64,000 nucleotides of DNA from Pseudomonas sp. efr-133-TYG-5 (GCF_030209175.1 NZ_JARVSM010000004.1:310001-374000), one strand, 5' to 3'; positions 31,356 to 41,061 are shown, counted from the first letter of the stretch. The notes: a model not told the origin generated them from the letters alone. Made by a program: numbers and translations.

Positions 31356-31445
31356 TGTGGGAGCGGGCTTGCCCGCGAAGGCGTCGTGTCAGTCAAAGCA
31401 TAGCCTGCCTGACCCACCGCTTTCGCGGGCAAGCCCGCTTCCACA
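31356..31445. repeat. REP pair (REPIN), GCGGGC class
   Basis: TGTGGGAGCGGGCTTGCCCGCG and an inverted copy ending AAGCCCGCTTCCACA (one base changed). Confidence 0.9.
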
Positions 31446-31453
31446 AGAGAATC

Positions 31454-32851
31454 TCAGTCTGCCTGAGCGACTGTGTACTGGTTTGATGACAGAGGTTCGC
31501 GCTGAATCATCCGTTTCATCTTCCATTCGAAAGCCAGCGTCAGGCTCACCGCCGCGCAGGCCAGGCCCAGTGCCAGCCCCCACCAGACCCCGGTTGGCCC
31601 CCAGTCGAGGTGGAACGCCATCCACCACGCCGCCGGTGCGCCAATCAGCCAATAGCAACCAAGGCCGACCAGGAAAGTGGTCTTGGCGTCCTTGAGGCCG
31701 CGGATGCAGCCCATGGCGATGGTCTGGGTGCCGTCGAACAGCTCGAACCACGCCGCCACCGCCAACAGGCTCACGGCCAGGCGGATCACCTCGGCGAACG
31801 CCGGATCTTGGTGGTCGAGGAACAGCCCGACCAGTTGATTCGGCAGCAGCCAGAACACCATGGCGAAACACAGCATCGCCACTGCACCGAACGCGATCCC
31901 GACCCGCCCGGACATCCGCGCATCGCTCAATTGCCCGGCGCCGTAATGCTGGCCGATGCGCATGGTGATCGCGTAGGACATTCCTGCCGGCACCATGAAC
32001 GCCACCGAAACGATCTGCAGGGCGATCTGGTGGGCTGCCAGTTGCGTGCTGCCCATGGTGCCCATGCACAGCGCGGCGAAGGCGAACAGGCCGACTTCCA
32101 CCGCATAGGTACCGCCAATCGGCAGGCCGAGGCGCCACAGTTCCTTGAGGTACTGCCGGTTCGGCCGCGACAGGCCCTGGCGCAGCGGATAGGCGTCATA
32201 GGCCGGATGCCGGCGAATGTGCCAGGCCAGCGCCAGGGCCATGCAGTTGGCGACAATCGCGGTGACCAGGCCGATGCCGGTCAGGCCCATTTTCGGCAGG
32301 CCGAACAGACCGGTGATCAACGCGTAGTTGAGCAGGAAGTTGGCCACGGTGCCGCCGAGGCTGATGACCATCACCGGCGTCGCTCGGCCAATGGCGCTGG
32401 TGAAGCCGCGCAGCGCCATGAAACTCAGGTAGCCAGGCAGGGCGAATGGCAGCGCGATCAGAAACTGCCCGGCTGCATTGACGTTGGTTTCGGTCTGGCC
32501 GAACAGCAACAGCAGCGGTTTCAGGTTCCACAGCAGCAACCCGGCGCCCAGCGCCATCAGCCACGCCAGCCACAGGCCGGCCTGGGTCAGCCGCGCGGCG
32601 CCAAGGATGTCGCCGGCGCCCTGACGGATCGCCACCAGCGTGCCGACCGCTGCAATCACGCCGATGCAGAAAATCGACACGAACGAATAACTCGCCGCAC
32701 CGAGGCCGCCGCCGGCCAGCGCTTCGGGACTCAGGCGGGCCATCATCAGCGTGTCGGTCAGCACCATCAGCATGTGCGCCAGCTGCGAGGCGATCAACGG
32801 CCCTGCCAGCCGCAGGATGGCCCAGAGTTCGCTACGCACGGGATGCTGCAT
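31454..32851 (-). CDS. MATE family multidrug efflux protein (NorM type)
   Basis: A 465-residue inner-membrane protein with twelve hydrophobic segments and the MATE pattern: LRLAGPLIASQLAHMLMVLTDTLMMARLSPEALAG-type opening (split here by its motifs LAGPLIASQ and TLMMARLS), FGLPKMGLTGIGLVTAI in the centre and ALCMGTMGSTQLAAHQIALQ in the second half. Such pumps exchange Na+ or H+ for cationic drugs. ATG at 32851 is preferred over a GTG run four codons upstream. It is divergent from a LysR-type gene, which may regulate it. Confidence 0.9.
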   Translation of the reverse strand: MQHPVRSELWAILRLAGPLIASQLAHMLMVLTDTLMMARLSPEALAGGGLGAASYSFVSIFCIGVIAAVGTLVAIRQGAGDILGAARLTQAGLWLAWLMALGAGLLLWNLKPLLLLFGQTETNVNAAGQFLIALPFALPGYLSFMALRGFTSAIGRATPVMVISLGGTVANFLLNYALITGLFGLPKMGLTGIGLVTAIVANCMALALAWHIRRHPAYDAYPLRQGLSRPNRQYLKELWRLGLPIGGTYAVEVGLFAFAALCMGTMGSTQLAAHQIALQIVSVAFMVPAGMSYAITMRIGQHYGAGQLSDARMSGRVGIAFGAVAMLCFAMVFWLLPNQLVGLFLDHQDPAFAEVIRLAVSLLAVAAWFELFDGTQTIAMGCIRGLKDAKTTFLVGLGCYWLIGAPAAWWMAFHLDWGPTGVWWGLALGLACAAVSLTLAFEWKMKRMIQREPLSSNQYTVAQAD

Positions 32852-33008
32852 GATCACCACCACTCATTCAAAGAGGCACAAGAGAGCGTCGATTCTCGGC
32901 GCTTGGCGGGCTTTGCACAAAGGGATAAAAAGGATGGGTGGCATGATTAAAACTCATCCAGGCGGGATTCTGCTAAGTTGGCGTGACCCCGCTCCAGGAG
33001 TCCGCTGC

Positions 33009-33929
33009 ATGTCCCGTCGTCTACCTGCCCTGTATGCCCTGCGCGCATTCGAAGCTGCGGCGCGGCATCGCTCGTTCACCCGCGCCGCCGAGGAGCTGTC
33101 GATCACTCAAAGCGCGGTCAGCCGGCATATCCGCACGCTGGAGGAGCATTTCGCCTGCCGGTTGTTCCACCGCAGCGGGCGCAACCTGCAATTGACCGAG
33201 TCGGCGCGCATGCTGCTGCCGGGCATCCGCGACGGTTTCGCCGCGCTTGAGCGCGCCTGCAACACCCTGCGTGCCGAAGACGACATCCTGCGCATGAAAG
33301 CACCGTCGACCTTGACCATGCGCTGGTTGCTGGCGCGGCTCAGTCGCTTCCGCCACCTGCAACCGGGCAACGAGGTGCAACTGACCAGCGCCTGGATGGA
33401 CGTCGATTCGGTGGATTTCAACGATGAGCCCTTCGACTGCGCCGTGCTGCTGAGCGACGGGCATTTCCCGCCGGACTGGGAAGCCAGCCTGCTGTTCCCG
33501 GAAGAGCTGATTCCGGTGGGGGCGCCCAACCTGCTCAACGATCAACCCTGGGATGTGGCGCGGCTGGCCAGTACCGAGTTGCTGCACCCGACCCCGGATC
33601 GGCGTGACTGGCGCAGCTGGCTGGAGCACATGGGGCTGTCCGAGCAGGTTTCGCTCAAGGGCGGGCAGGTGTTCGATACGCTGGAATTGGGGATGATTGC
33701 CGCGGCTCGTGGCTACGGTGTGTCGATGGGCGATCTGTTGATGGTTGCCGAAGATGTCGCCCAGGGGCGATTGAGCCTGCCGTGGCCGACGGCCGTCGCC
33801 AGCGGCCTGAATTACTACCTGGTGTGGCCGAAAACCCGTGCCGGAGGTGAACGTCTGCGCCGCCTCAGCGACTTCCTCCAGGGCGAAGTCCGCGCCATGG
33901 TGCTGCCGCCGGTGACGCGCTTGAGCTGA
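33009..33929 (+). CDS. LysR family transcriptional regulator (GcvA-like)
   Basis: A 306-residue LysR regulator. The winged helix at residues 1-60 reads LRAFEAAARHRSFTRAAEEL then ITQSAVSRHIRTLEE; the rest is a periplasmic-binding-like effector domain with the GcvA/AmpR flavour (FDCAVLLSDGHFP, ELIPVGAPNLL). The start MSRRLPALYALRAF at 33009 gives the family length. It is divergent from the MATE gene with a 157-base gap, the usual arrangement for a LysR regulator and its target. The effector is unknown. Confidence 0.88.
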   Translation: MSRRLPALYALRAFEAAARHRSFTRAAEELSITQSAVSRHIRTLEEHFACRLFHRSGRNLQLTESARMLLPGIRDGFAALERACNTLRAEDDILRMKAPSTLTMRWLLARLSRFRHLQPGNEVQLTSAWMDVDSVDFNDEPFDCAVLLSDGHFPPDWEASLLFPEELIPVGAPNLLNDQPWDVARLASTELLHPTPDRRDWRSWLEHMGLSEQVSLKGGQVFDTLELGMIAAARGYGVSMGDLLMVAEDVAQGRLSLPWPTAVASGLNYYLVWPKTRAGGERLRRLSDFLQGEVRAMVLPPVTRLS

Positions 33930-33980
33930 AACGTTCGAGCTATCACAATGCCGGCCTTGTGCCATAACCGTGCTGGCTAC

Positions 33981-34007
33981 TCAAGTATTGGCGTTTACCG
34001 CCGAATA
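33981..34007 (+). promoter_or_regulatory. FliA (sigma28) promoter of the chemoreceptor gene
   Basis: TCAAGTAT at 33981-33988, an 11-base spacer and GCCGAATA at 34000-34007, very close to the flagellar sigma28 consensus (TAAAGTTT-N11-GCCGATAA). It lies 108 bases before the chemoreceptor start codon. Confidence 0.75.
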
Positions 34008-34115
34008 CGTGCATGTGGAACCGTCGTGCCGGTATCCAGGATTCACCCCCTTATAGAAATTTTCCGAGCAAGTGCCGCGATCAAGGAGGATCCGCCGCTC
34101 GGCCAGGAGCTGTTC

Positions 34116-36092
34116 ATGTCTCAACCTCGCGCTCGGATCGCCTCGCAGCTGGGCCTCGCGCTCGCCGTGATACTGGCGATTGTCATCAGCGGCAGTACGG
34201 TGTTCGCCCTGCGTTCGCTGGATACCGCCAACCTTGCCACCCGTGAAGAGCACCTGGCCAGTGAGGCACGCCTGCTCGCCGACCAGTTGAGCACCTTCCA
34301 CGGCACGCTGCGCGAGAGCACCCAGCGCCTCAGCGGGCTGTTCGAGAAGCGTTTCAGCGCTGGCCTGAGCATTCATCCGGACGAGCCGGTGAGTGTTGCC
34401 GGCACCCAGACCCCGGGCCTGCACCTGGGCAGCGAAGTGCTCAACAACAACTTCAAGGAAGTCGACGAGTTCAAGCAGATGACGGCCGGTGTGGCCACAC
34501 TGTTCGTGCGCAGCGGCGAAGACTTCGTGCGCGTCAGCACCTCGCTGACCAAGCAGGATGGCAGTCGCGCCATCGGTACCTTGCTCGATCATGCTCACCC
34601 GGCGTACGCCAAACTGATGGCGGGGCAGGGTTACGTCGGCCGCGCGCTGCTGTTCGACCGTTCCTACATGACCCAGTACACCCCGGTGCGCGACAGCAGC
34701 GGTAAGGTGATTGCGGTGCTGTTCGTCGGTTTCGACTACACCGACGCGCAGAACGCCCAGTTCGCCAACCTCAAGCGCTTCCGCATCGGCCAGACCGGTT
34801 CGCTGGCGTTGCTCGACGAGCAGAACAAATGGCTGGTGGCGCCGGCGGGCGTGCAGGCCCCGGATCAAGCCGTACCGGTGGTCAACGGCCTGGCCAAGAC
34901 GCCGGGCAAGGGCCAGTTCTGGAGCGACAAGGGCGAAGACTTCTACAGTATCGCGGTGCCGTTCGACGGCGGTCCGTGGTCGGTGGTGGCGAGCATGCCG
35001 AAAGCCGAGATCCGCGCGGTGACCTGGAGCGTCGGCACGCAACTGGCGATCGGCAGTCTGCTGGCCATGTTGCTGGCGGTCGGTTCGGTGGTGTGGCTGC
35101 TGCGCAGCAAACTGGCGCCGCTGAGTGATCTGGTGCGCCAGGCCGAGGCACTGGGCGCCGGTGACCTGAGCGTACGCCTGAACGTGTCGAGCCACGACGA
35201 AATCGGTCAGCTGTCCCGAGCCTTCAATCAGATGAGCCAGGCGCTGTCGACCATGGTCGAGCACATCCGCCGCGCCTCGGAAGAGGTCAACAGCCGGGCG
35301 CAAGCGTTGTCCGGTCTGTCCGGTGGGGCGTACGACGGCATGGAGCAGCAGTCCGGCGAGATCACCAGCATGGCCGGTGCGGTCGAGGAGTTCAGCGCCA
35401 CGTCGTTGAACATCGCCGACAACATGGGCAACACCCAGCGTCTGGCCCAGGAAAACGCCCAGCAGACGCAGATCGGCCGCTCCTCGATGGAAGAGGCCTC
35501 GTCTTCGCTGGAGCAAATCGCCGGTGCGCTGAACACCACGGCGACGGTGATCAACACCCTGGGTCAGCGTTCGCAGGAAATCGGTGGCATCGTCAGCGTG
35601 ATCACTTCGATCGCCGAGCAGACCAACCTGCTTGCGCTCAACGCGGCAATCGAAGCGGCGCGTGCCGGTGAGCAGGGGCGCGGCTTCGCCGTGGTGGCCG
35701 ATGAAGTGCGCAGCCTGGCCTCGCGCACTCGCCAGGCTACCGATGAAATTTCCAGCATGATCCACAGCATTCAGCAGGAAACCGGCAACGCCATCAGCAC
35801 CATGGAGCAGGGCAACCTGCTGATGCAGGAAGGTCTGTCGCGCAACGCCAATGTGGCCTCGGCGCTGGCGCGGATCGATGAGCAAAGCCGCTCGGCGGGC
35901 GAGCAGTTCGCGGCGATCACCACCGCGACCCAGGAGCAGAGCAGCACCGCGACCCTGCTCAGCAGCAACCTGCAGAGCATTGCGCTGGCCAACAGTGAAC
36001 AGCGCGAAGTGGTGTCGAACCTGGCGGTCACCGCCAAGGAACTGGAAAGCCTGGCAGCGGATCTGCGCCAGGAAGTCGACCGCTTCCGCTGA
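34116..36092 (+). CDS. Methyl-accepting chemotaxis protein with Cache sensor domain
   Basis: A 658-residue chemoreceptor. A first membrane span is at about residues 12-34, a periplasmic Cache_3-Cache_2-type sensor (about 35-305, with the repeat-like YSRAVL-type strand region [20 protein letters not shown]), a second span near 306-332, a HAMP domain ([22 protein letters not shown]) and a signalling domain whose hairpin tip reads [25 protein letters not shown] at six bases precedes the ATG. It signals to CheA/CheW. The ligand is unknown; sCache3 receptors often bind organic acids. No CheB/R pentapeptide tether is seen. Confidence 0.92.
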   Translation: MSQPRARIASQLGLALAVILAIVISGSTVFALRSLDTANLATREEHLASEARLLADQLSTFHGTLRESTQRLSGLFEKRFSAGLSIHPDEPVSVAGTQTPGLHLGSEVLNNNFKEVDEFKQMTAGVATLFVRSGEDFVRVSTSLTKQDGSRAIGTLLDHAHPAYAKLMAGQGYVGRALLFDRSYMTQYTPVRDSSGKVIAVLFVGFDYTDAQNAQFANLKRFRIGQTGSLALLDEQNKWLVAPAGVQAPDQAVPVVNGLAKTPGKGQFWSDKGEDFYSIAVPFDGGPWSVVASMPKAEIRAVTWSVGTQLAIGSLLAMLLAVGSVVWLLRSKLAPLSDLVRQAEALGAGDLSVRLNVSSHDEIGQLSRAFNQMSQALSTMVEHIRRASEEVNSRAQALSGLSGGAYDGMEQQSGEITSMAGAVEEFSATSLNIADNMGNTQRLAQENAQQTQIGRSSMEEASSSLEQIAGALNTTATVINTLGQRSQEIGGIVSVITSIAEQTNLLALNAAIEAARAGEQGRGFAVVADEVRSLASRTRQATDEISSMIHSIQQETGNAISTMEQGNLLMQEGLSRNANVASALARIDEQSRSAGEQFAAITTATQEQSSTATLLSSNLQSIALANSEQREVVSNLAVTAKELESLAADLRQEVDRFR

Positions 36093-36109
36093 CGCGCTCT
36101 GCGCCGTCT

Positions 36110-36823
36110 CTACTGATACAGGGCGAGGTCGTCACCCGAGTCGACTTCGCCCCATTCCCCGCTGTAGGCAAGCGCATGGACCGGCACCCGGCCGGCCTCG
36201 ATCACCCGTTGCAGGGTATTGGTCATGTGCATGCTGTCACGCTGCGCCGCAGTCAACTGCGCGCGCAGGCGCTGCACTTCCGCCCAGCCTGCGGGGGTGA
36301 AACGCAACAGCCCCATGTACTGGCCCTGAACATCGTCCACCGATTGCGGCTTGTTGCCGATTTCGGCGAGCGTGTGGGCGGCGGTCAGGCGGAACGTTTC
36401 CGCGTCCAGCAGCGGATCGCCGAAGCGCTCCGTCCACAGCTGCAGCCAGTTCGGGTCGTAGGTGACGGCGAGCGCGGCGTCGCTGCTCAGCAACGATTGC
36501 ACGGCGGCAGGGCTGTAGAAAATGTCGGAATAACTGACGATGCACGGTGCCTGCTGCAGCCACGCTTCGGCACAGGCCAGCGACGCGACCATGTTTGTCT
36601 CGGCCCAGCGCGGGTTGTGGAATTCGCTCAGGCCATGTGCTGCGAGCAGCTCGCGCCTGTAGCCGGTGACCACCGCGATGTCGCTGATGCCCGCTGCGCG
36701 CAGGGATTGCAGCTGCCACTCCAGCAGCGTCTTGCCGCGCAGTTCGACCAGGCACTTGGGGCGTTCATCGGTGAGGTTTTTCATGCGACTGCCGCGCCCG
36801 GCAGCGAGGATTATGGCTTTCAC
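36110..36823 (-). CDS. LicC-type nucleotidyltransferase; probable CTP:phosphoglutamine cytidylyltransferase
   Basis: A 237-residue nucleotidyltransferase. Residues 4-13 (IILAAGRGSR) and the following MKNLTDERPKCLVEL (P22, K23) form the nucleotide loop; D100 in SYSDIFY and E226/D228 in GEVDSG fit the metal-binding residues of phosphocholine cytidylyltransferases. It starts with GTG at 36823, eight bases after the stop of the amidotransferase gene. In C. jejuni the equivalent (Cj1416) joins CTP to phosphoglutamine to give CDP-L-glutamine. Here it is the last gene of the six-gene operon, and I infer the same reaction. A phosphocholine or sugar-1-phosphate substrate is the alternative. Confidence 0.75.
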   Translation of the reverse strand: MKAIILAAGRGSRMKNLTDERPKCLVELRGKTLLEWQLQSLRAAGISDIAVVTGYRRELLAAHGLSEFHNPRWAETNMVASLACAEAWLQQAPCIVSYSDIFYSPAAVQSLLSSDAALAVTYDPNWLQLWTERFGDPLLDAETFRLTAAHTLAEIGNKPQSVDDVQGQYMGLLRFTPAGWAEVQRLRAQLTAAQRDSMHMTNTLQRVIEAGRVPVHALAYSGEWGEVDSGDDLALYQ

Positions 36824-36830
36824 AACAGTG

Positions 36831-37448
36831 CTATCCCGTGAGTTCTTGAGTGGACGCCGGTTCGCCGAACAAGCGTTGCAGGCGTTGCAGGTCGAGGGGG
36901 GAAAATTGCGCCTCGCGCTCGGGGTGCCACATCCAGCCTTGCCACGCGCGGTGCCGGTGGCCGATGGCTTCGATTGCGCCGTCCTCGCTGCGGGCCAGCA
37001 CTTCGAAATCTTCCGGACAAGCAGCAAGCACGAGGGTGTGATAGCTGTTCACCTCGGCCACGATCTGCCCGGACAGCTGATGCCGGGTGCGCACATGGCC
37101 GGACAGCTGCTTCAACCCCGTGCCCGCCCAGTGCGCGAGCATCTGCATGCCGCGGCAGATGCCCAGCAGCGGCAGATCCTGCGCGCAGGCATGCGCCAGC
37201 AGCCGGCTTTCGGTGAGGTCGCGAGCCGGGCACTGACCGATGTCATTGCCGCCGGAAAGCACGATGGCCTGGGGTGCGACGGCCGCCAGCCAGTGTTCGA
37301 GGCCGGCAGCGTCCAGGCCGTTTGGCACGGGCACCGCAAGGAAACCCGCCGCCAGGAGAAAAGCGCTCAGGCGCTGATCCAGGGCATCGCGGCTTTCGCC
37401 GCGCTCGGGGTGCGTGTCGACGCGCTGACTGACCGCGACGAGCTTCAT
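36831..37448 (-). CDS. Class I glutamine amidotransferase-like hydrolase; probable gamma-glutamyl-CDP-amidate hydrolase
   Basis: A 205-residue stand-alone class I GATase fold. The nucleophile is C98 in LLGICRGMQML and the catalytic pair H175/E177 is in MWHPER; NSYHT (134-138) matches the substrate strand of gamma-glutamyl hydrolases such as PuuD. The start ATG overlaps the stop of the upstream kinase gene (ATGA), so translation is coupled. In C. jejuni the equivalent, Cj1417, cleaves CDP-L-glutamine to cytidine diphosphoramidate and glutamate. By context I infer that role; general gamma-glutamyl-GABA hydrolase activity is the alternative. Confidence 0.75.
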   Translation of the reverse strand: MKLVAVSQRVDTHPERGESRDALDQRLSAFLLAAGFLAVPVPNGLDAAGLEHWLAAVAPQAIVLSGGNDIGQCPARDLTESRLLAHACAQDLPLLGICRGMQMLAHWAGTGLKQLSGHVRTRHQLSGQIVAEVNSYHTLVLAACPEDFEVLARSEDGAIEAIGHRHRAWQGWMWHPEREAQFSPLDLQRLQRLFGEPASTQELTG

Positions 37449-39760
37449 GCCATCATCTCCACCCGCCGCCCCGGGCAATCCAGGTGCAGGAAATCTGCCG
37501 TCGACCAACGCCGGTAGAGCACCTCGCCCGCGCCAATCACCGCCGGCAAACCCAGCTCGCCGGCACGGATCGCCATGTGCGAGTTGGCCCCACCCCACGC
37601 CGTGATCAGCCCGGCGATCGGGTAGGCAAAGAGCCAGTCGAAGCCAGGGTCGGCATTGGGGATGCAGACGATCGCTCCGGCGAGTCTGTCGCGGTCATCG
37701 CATTGCACCACCGGCGCGGTCACCCGCTTCTGGGTGATGAAGTTGGGCGCGGTTTCCGGCCACTCGAAACTCCAGACATCCTCGGGCCGGGTAATCACCG
37801 GCGGCAGCGAGATTTTGAGCGTGTCCGCGTACCGCGCCTTGCCCTGTTCGATGCTGCGCAGCAGCACGTCTCGCGGATCGGCGGCGGCCACGTGCAATTC
37901 CTGGAACGCGCTGATATCGCAATAGGCCAGGTCTTCGCGACTGATGCCGTACTCGGCGCCGACCTGCGCGATCAGCGCCAGGGCATCCGAGAGGTTGCGG
38001 GTGAAATGAAACTTGGCCAGCTCGCGCAGTTCGATGCCGTTCTGCAGGAAGTCGAGCAGCCCCACCGGGTCCGGCTGCAGGCCATGGGCCTCGAGCAGTT
38101 TGACGATCTCGCGCATCTGCGGCAGCGTCAGCGAGAACGGTTGCAGCGGCGCGGGGGCCGCTGGGCGCTGATCCCAGTCGAAGTAAAGCTGCGGCGCTTC
38201 ATCGTAGCGCGGCGACAGAATGTCGTAGGTGCCCGGACGCAAGTGCCCGTAGCGCGCCAGGAACGAGGTCTTGTCGAGCGTCGCCCGATCCCGCGCCAAC
38301 TGGCCGCTGACGGTGGACACCCCGGCCATGAACGCATCGTAGTCAGCCTGCGAGAACACCCCGACGCTGACCAGCGAGCGCAGCATCTGCACCGCGACGA
38401 ACCCTGCGCGGGCCAGGCCGGCGAAGGGCAGGGTGCCGTAGCGTTTGGCATCTTCGAGCAGCCAGTAGATGCGCTCCAGAGGATCGGCATTGGACGCCAG
38501 CAACGCCTCGCGACGCGCGTTGAGCACGTCGAGCTTGTTGGCATCGCTGCGCCACAGGCCATCCTTGGGATGCACGATACGGTTGGTCAGCTTGCGCAGG
38601 CTGGTGCTGATCGCTTCCAGTTCGGACGGGGTGAACCCGGCGTCGGCCAGGCGCTCGAGCTGTTGCGACAGGTCCAGGGTGTAGCAGGAGAAGACGATCT
38701 CGAACTCCACCTTGTCGTGCAGGGTCGGTTCCGCCAGCAGCCGCTCGATGTAGTAATCGACCAGGCGCCCGGCAAGGCCTTCATCGAGGTCGGCCGGAAT
38801 GAACGAGTTGAACGACAGGCGCACGTCGATGTACGGCAAGCCGAAGAAGTGCGGCATCAGCGGGAAGCTGCGCAGGTTGCGGTAGCCGTAGTTGTGACGC
38901 TGGTAGGCCCAGATGGAATCGGTCACCAGGTCCCGATACAGCGAAAGCGCCAGCGGTTTGGGGCGGATGCCGATGATTTCCGCCGGGTTCCAGTCCGGCA
39001 TCACGCCGTACACCGTGCGCTGGCCGATCAGGAACGGGTGCGGGCGCATGCCGCGCGCGACCTTGCGCTGAATGCTTTCCAGGCGTGCAGCCTGCAGCGC
39101 GGCGGATTCCGCGCGGGCGGGCAGGATCAATGGCCGGGCCTGCAACAGCCATAACGTTTCGCCGGCGAGTTCGCGGGTGACCGCGAACTCGCAATCGACC
39201 GGCCCGTCGCCGAACAGCTCGAGCAATTCTTCCAGCAGCGCCACCACCGGGGCGAGGGCGGCGGGTGCCGGCACCTGACTGTGCGCGGCCTGCTGCCAGA
39301 GCCGGCCGCCCATGCCGCCGGTGACCGACGCGGTGTCGCTGCCTTCGCACCAGTTCACCACCCGATACGGCGCGCAGGTGTTCGGGTCGTGGGAGAACGC
39401 CACGCCGGAGCGCACCACGTTGTCCAGCATCGGCTGGATCAGCACCTCGTCAGCCGGATGCACATCGCCGTAACTGGCAATGACCTGGTCAATCGCCGAT
39501 TCAAGCCCTGCTTCATCGACATCCGGCAGCGAAAGGAAAGCGCCGGCGAAGGAGGCCTGGGCGCTGTCCTCGCGGCCGCAACTGGAGCGGACGATCCACG
39601 GCGCGGGGGGCAGCTGCCGCGCAATGTCGGCCACGCAGGCGCGCCGATCCGCTTGCCAGTGCGCCACGGTGAACGCCAGCAACGGCGCGATGCGCGCCGC
39701 CACAAGCCGCCCTTGCAGGCTCGACAGCGTGCCGGCCTTGGTAGAGAAGTGCAGGGCCAT
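37445..39760 (-). CDS. PEP-synthase-like dikinase; probable L-glutamine kinase
   Basis: A 771-residue enzyme. The N-terminal part has the PPDK/PEP-synthase ATP-grasp pattern: WIVRSSCGREDSAQASFAG (near residue 55), QPMLDNVVRSGVAFSHDP and WLLQARPL. The C-terminal swivelling domain ends in GLITAWGGANSHMAIRAGE with the phospho-histidine H728. A long middle region (about 230-650) resembles neither pyruvate nor PEP domains. Length and order match Cj1418 of C. jejuni, which uses ATP to phosphorylate the amide nitrogen of glutamine, releasing AMP and phosphate. I infer this role from the operon; rifampin phosphotransferase-like or PEP synthase activity is less likely. Confidence 0.75.
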   Translation of the reverse strand: MALHFSTKAGTLSSLQGRLVAARIAPLLAFTVAHWQADRRACVADIARQLPPAPWIVRSSCGREDSAQASFAGAFLSLPDVDEAGLESAIDQVIASYGDVHPADEVLIQPMLDNVVRSGVAFSHDPNTCAPYRVVNWCEGSDTASVTGGMGGRLWQQAAHSQVPAPAALAPVVALLEELLELFGDGPVDCEFAVTRELAGETLWLLQARPLILPARAESAALQAARLESIQRKVARGMRPHPFLIGQRTVYGVMPDWNPAEIIGIRPKPLALSLYRDLVTDSIWAYQRHNYGYRNLRSFPLMPHFFGLPYIDVRLSFNSFIPADLDEGLAGRLVDYYIERLLAEPTLHDKVEFEIVFSCYTLDLSQQLERLADAGFTPSELEAISTSLRKLTNRIVHPKDGLWRSDANKLDVLNARREALLASNADPLERIYWLLEDAKRYGTLPFAGLARAGFVAVQMLRSLVSVGVFSQADYDAFMAGVSTVSGQLARDRATLDKTSFLARYGHLRPGTYDILSPRYDEAPQLYFDWDQRPAAPAPLQPFSLTLPQMREIVKLLEAHGLQPDPVGLLDFLQNGIELRELAKFHFTRNLSDALALIAQVGAEYGISREDLAYCDISAFQELHVAAADPRDVLLRSIEQGKARYADTLKISLPPVITRPEDVWSFEWPETAPNFITQKRVTAPVVQCDDRDRLAGAIVCIPNADPGFDWLFAYPIAGLITAWGGANSHMAIRAGELGLPAVIGAGEVLYRRWSTADFLHLDCPGRRVEMMA

Positions 39761-39766
39761 CGGACG

Positions 39767-40516
39767 TTATCTCAGTTGCGCGACCCAGATGTTCGTCGAG
39801 TACGGAATCTGGATCGACGGCGTCTGCAGGCTTTGCAGGTAGTCGTCGATGGCGCTGATCACTTCGTGGAATTTCGCCCCGGCCTGACGCTCGAGGGTGG
39901 CATGGGAGCGCCAGGCTTCCAGGCACTCGGCGATGGATTGTTCGTGGATCACGCGGGCATCGAGGTGCACGACCGGGCCGAACAGTGCGCTGGCGTCGAT
40001 CACGGCGGTCTGGTCTTCACGACGGGTGCCGTAACCGTAACCGGCCACGCGCTCCTTGATGATGGCTTCGATGCGAGCCTGGATCGGGTCTTCGAGATTG
40101 CGGTGGTTCCACATGCAGGCAAACCAGCCGCGCGGCTTGAGAATGCGCGCGGTTTCCTTGAGCGCCTGCTGGCGGTCGCAGACGTTGAACGAGCTGCCGA
40201 ACGTGACCATGTCGAACGCCTGGGTCGCTTGGCCGGTGGCCTCGCCCGTGCCTTCGTGCCATTTGACGTTGGCCAGTTCCGCGGTGCGCTTGATGCCGTT
40301 GCCACGCATCGCATCGTTAGGCTCTACCGCGGTGACCTCCAGGCCACGGGCGGCGAGCATCAGCGTCAAGTGCGCAACACCGGCGCCGACGTCGCAGAAC
40401 GCGTCGCCCTGTTCGGCACCGGCGATCGACAGCATGGCGTCGATGGCGGCGTCGGCGTAGTCAGGGCGCTTGAGGTAGGCGTCGGCGAGGGTGGTGTAGT
40501 CCCATTCGGTTTTCAT
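39767..40516 (-). CDS. Class I SAM-dependent methyltransferase; candidate phosphoramidate O-methylase
   Basis: A 249-residue methyltransferase. SAM motif I is DVGAGVAHLTL at residues 42-52, with the acidic ribose-binding E65 in TAVEPNDAM, and motif II-like PRGWFACMWNHRNLEDP further on. It lies 6 bases upstream of the kinase gene and overlaps the CysC-like gene by 4 bases. C. jejuni phosphoramidate clusters also carry methyltransferases that make the O-methyl group, so methylation of the phosphoramidate is the favoured role. The acceptor cannot be read from the sequence. Confidence 0.75.
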   Translation of the reverse strand: MKTEWDYTTLADAYLKRPDYADAAIDAMLSIAGAEQGDAFCDVGAGVAHLTLMLAARGLEVTAVEPNDAMRGNGIKRTAELANVKWHEGTGEATGQATQAFDMVTFGSSFNVCDRQQALKETARILKPRGWFACMWNHRNLEDPIQARIEAIIKERVAGYGYGTRREDQTAVIDASALFGPVVHLDARVIHEQSIAECLEAWRSHATLERQAGAKFHEVISAIDDYLQSLQTPSIQIPYSTNIWVAQLR

Positions 40517-41061
40517 ACTGCATTCCTTTGTTGAATTTTATTGACCAGATCTTGTGCAAGGGTTGCCCCGGACCGTTGCGGGTCGAACTCGACCTGCCAG
40601 TCCGGCGCTTGCGGTTCATCAATGTTCAGGTCGAGCCCGGCGACGTCGCGCAGTTCACCGGCGTCGAATCGCCGGTAGATGCCCTTCGGGTCACGCCGTC
40701 GCAGTTCTTCCACCGGCACCTTCAAATACACTTCGAAATAGCCGGGCAGGTGCGCGCGGTTCCATTGGTGAACTTCGTGGAACAGCGAAATCGTTGCGAT
40801 CACCACGGTCTGCCCCTGCGCGGCGATCATTCGGCACAGGTGGGCGTATTGCAGGGCCAGCGCCAGACGACCTTCGCGGCCATGGTTGCGGGAACTGTCG
40901 GCTACCGCGCCAAAGACTTCGCGCAACTCGTCGCCATCCAGCATCACCACTGATTGGCCATGGCTGCGCAGACGCGCGACGAGTTCACGGGCCAATGTCG
41001 ATTTGCCCGCGCCGGAAAGGCCGGTGATCCAAATTACCTGTCCGCCAAGGTCTCTGTTCAT
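40513..41061 (-). CDS. CysC-like kinase; probable cytidine diphosphoramidate kinase
   Basis: A 182-residue P-loop kinase of the adenylylsulfate-kinase family. GLSGAGKST at residues 14-22 is the Walker A motif and LDGDELR at 41-47 the family-specific loop. No cysD, cysN or cysH lies nearby, so sulfate activation is unlikely. The C. jejuni relative Cj1415 phosphorylates the 3'-OH of cytidine diphosphoramidate. The start MNRDLGGQVIWI at 41061 gives the compact form typical of polysaccharide clusters; a TTG at 41130, overlapping the upstream stop codon, would add 23 polar residues. It overlaps the methyltransferase start by 4 bases. Confidence 0.75.
   Translation of the reverse strand: MNRDLGGQVIWITGLSGAGKSTLARELVARLRSHGQSVVMLDGDELREVFGAVADSSRNHGREGRLALALQYAHLCRMIAAQGQTVVIATISLFHEVHQWNRAHLPGYFEVYLKVPVEELRRRDPKGIYRRFDAGELRDVAGLDLNIDEPQAPDWQVEFDPQRSGATLAQDLVNKIQQRNAV

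Noticed and set aside
33981-35885. A 634-codon minus-strand frame opposite the chemoreceptor
   Set aside because: Shadow composition; the plus strand has HAMP and signalling domains.
37445-39760. Phosphoenolpyruvate synthase
   Set aside because: It keeps the ATP-grasp and phospho-histidine domains but lacks a recognisable PEP/pyruvate C-terminal barrel, and the operon points to glutamine kinase.
40513-41061. Sulfate-assimilation cysC
   Set aside because: No cysD, cysN or other sulfate genes nearby; the operon context fits a cytidine diphosphoramidate kinase better.
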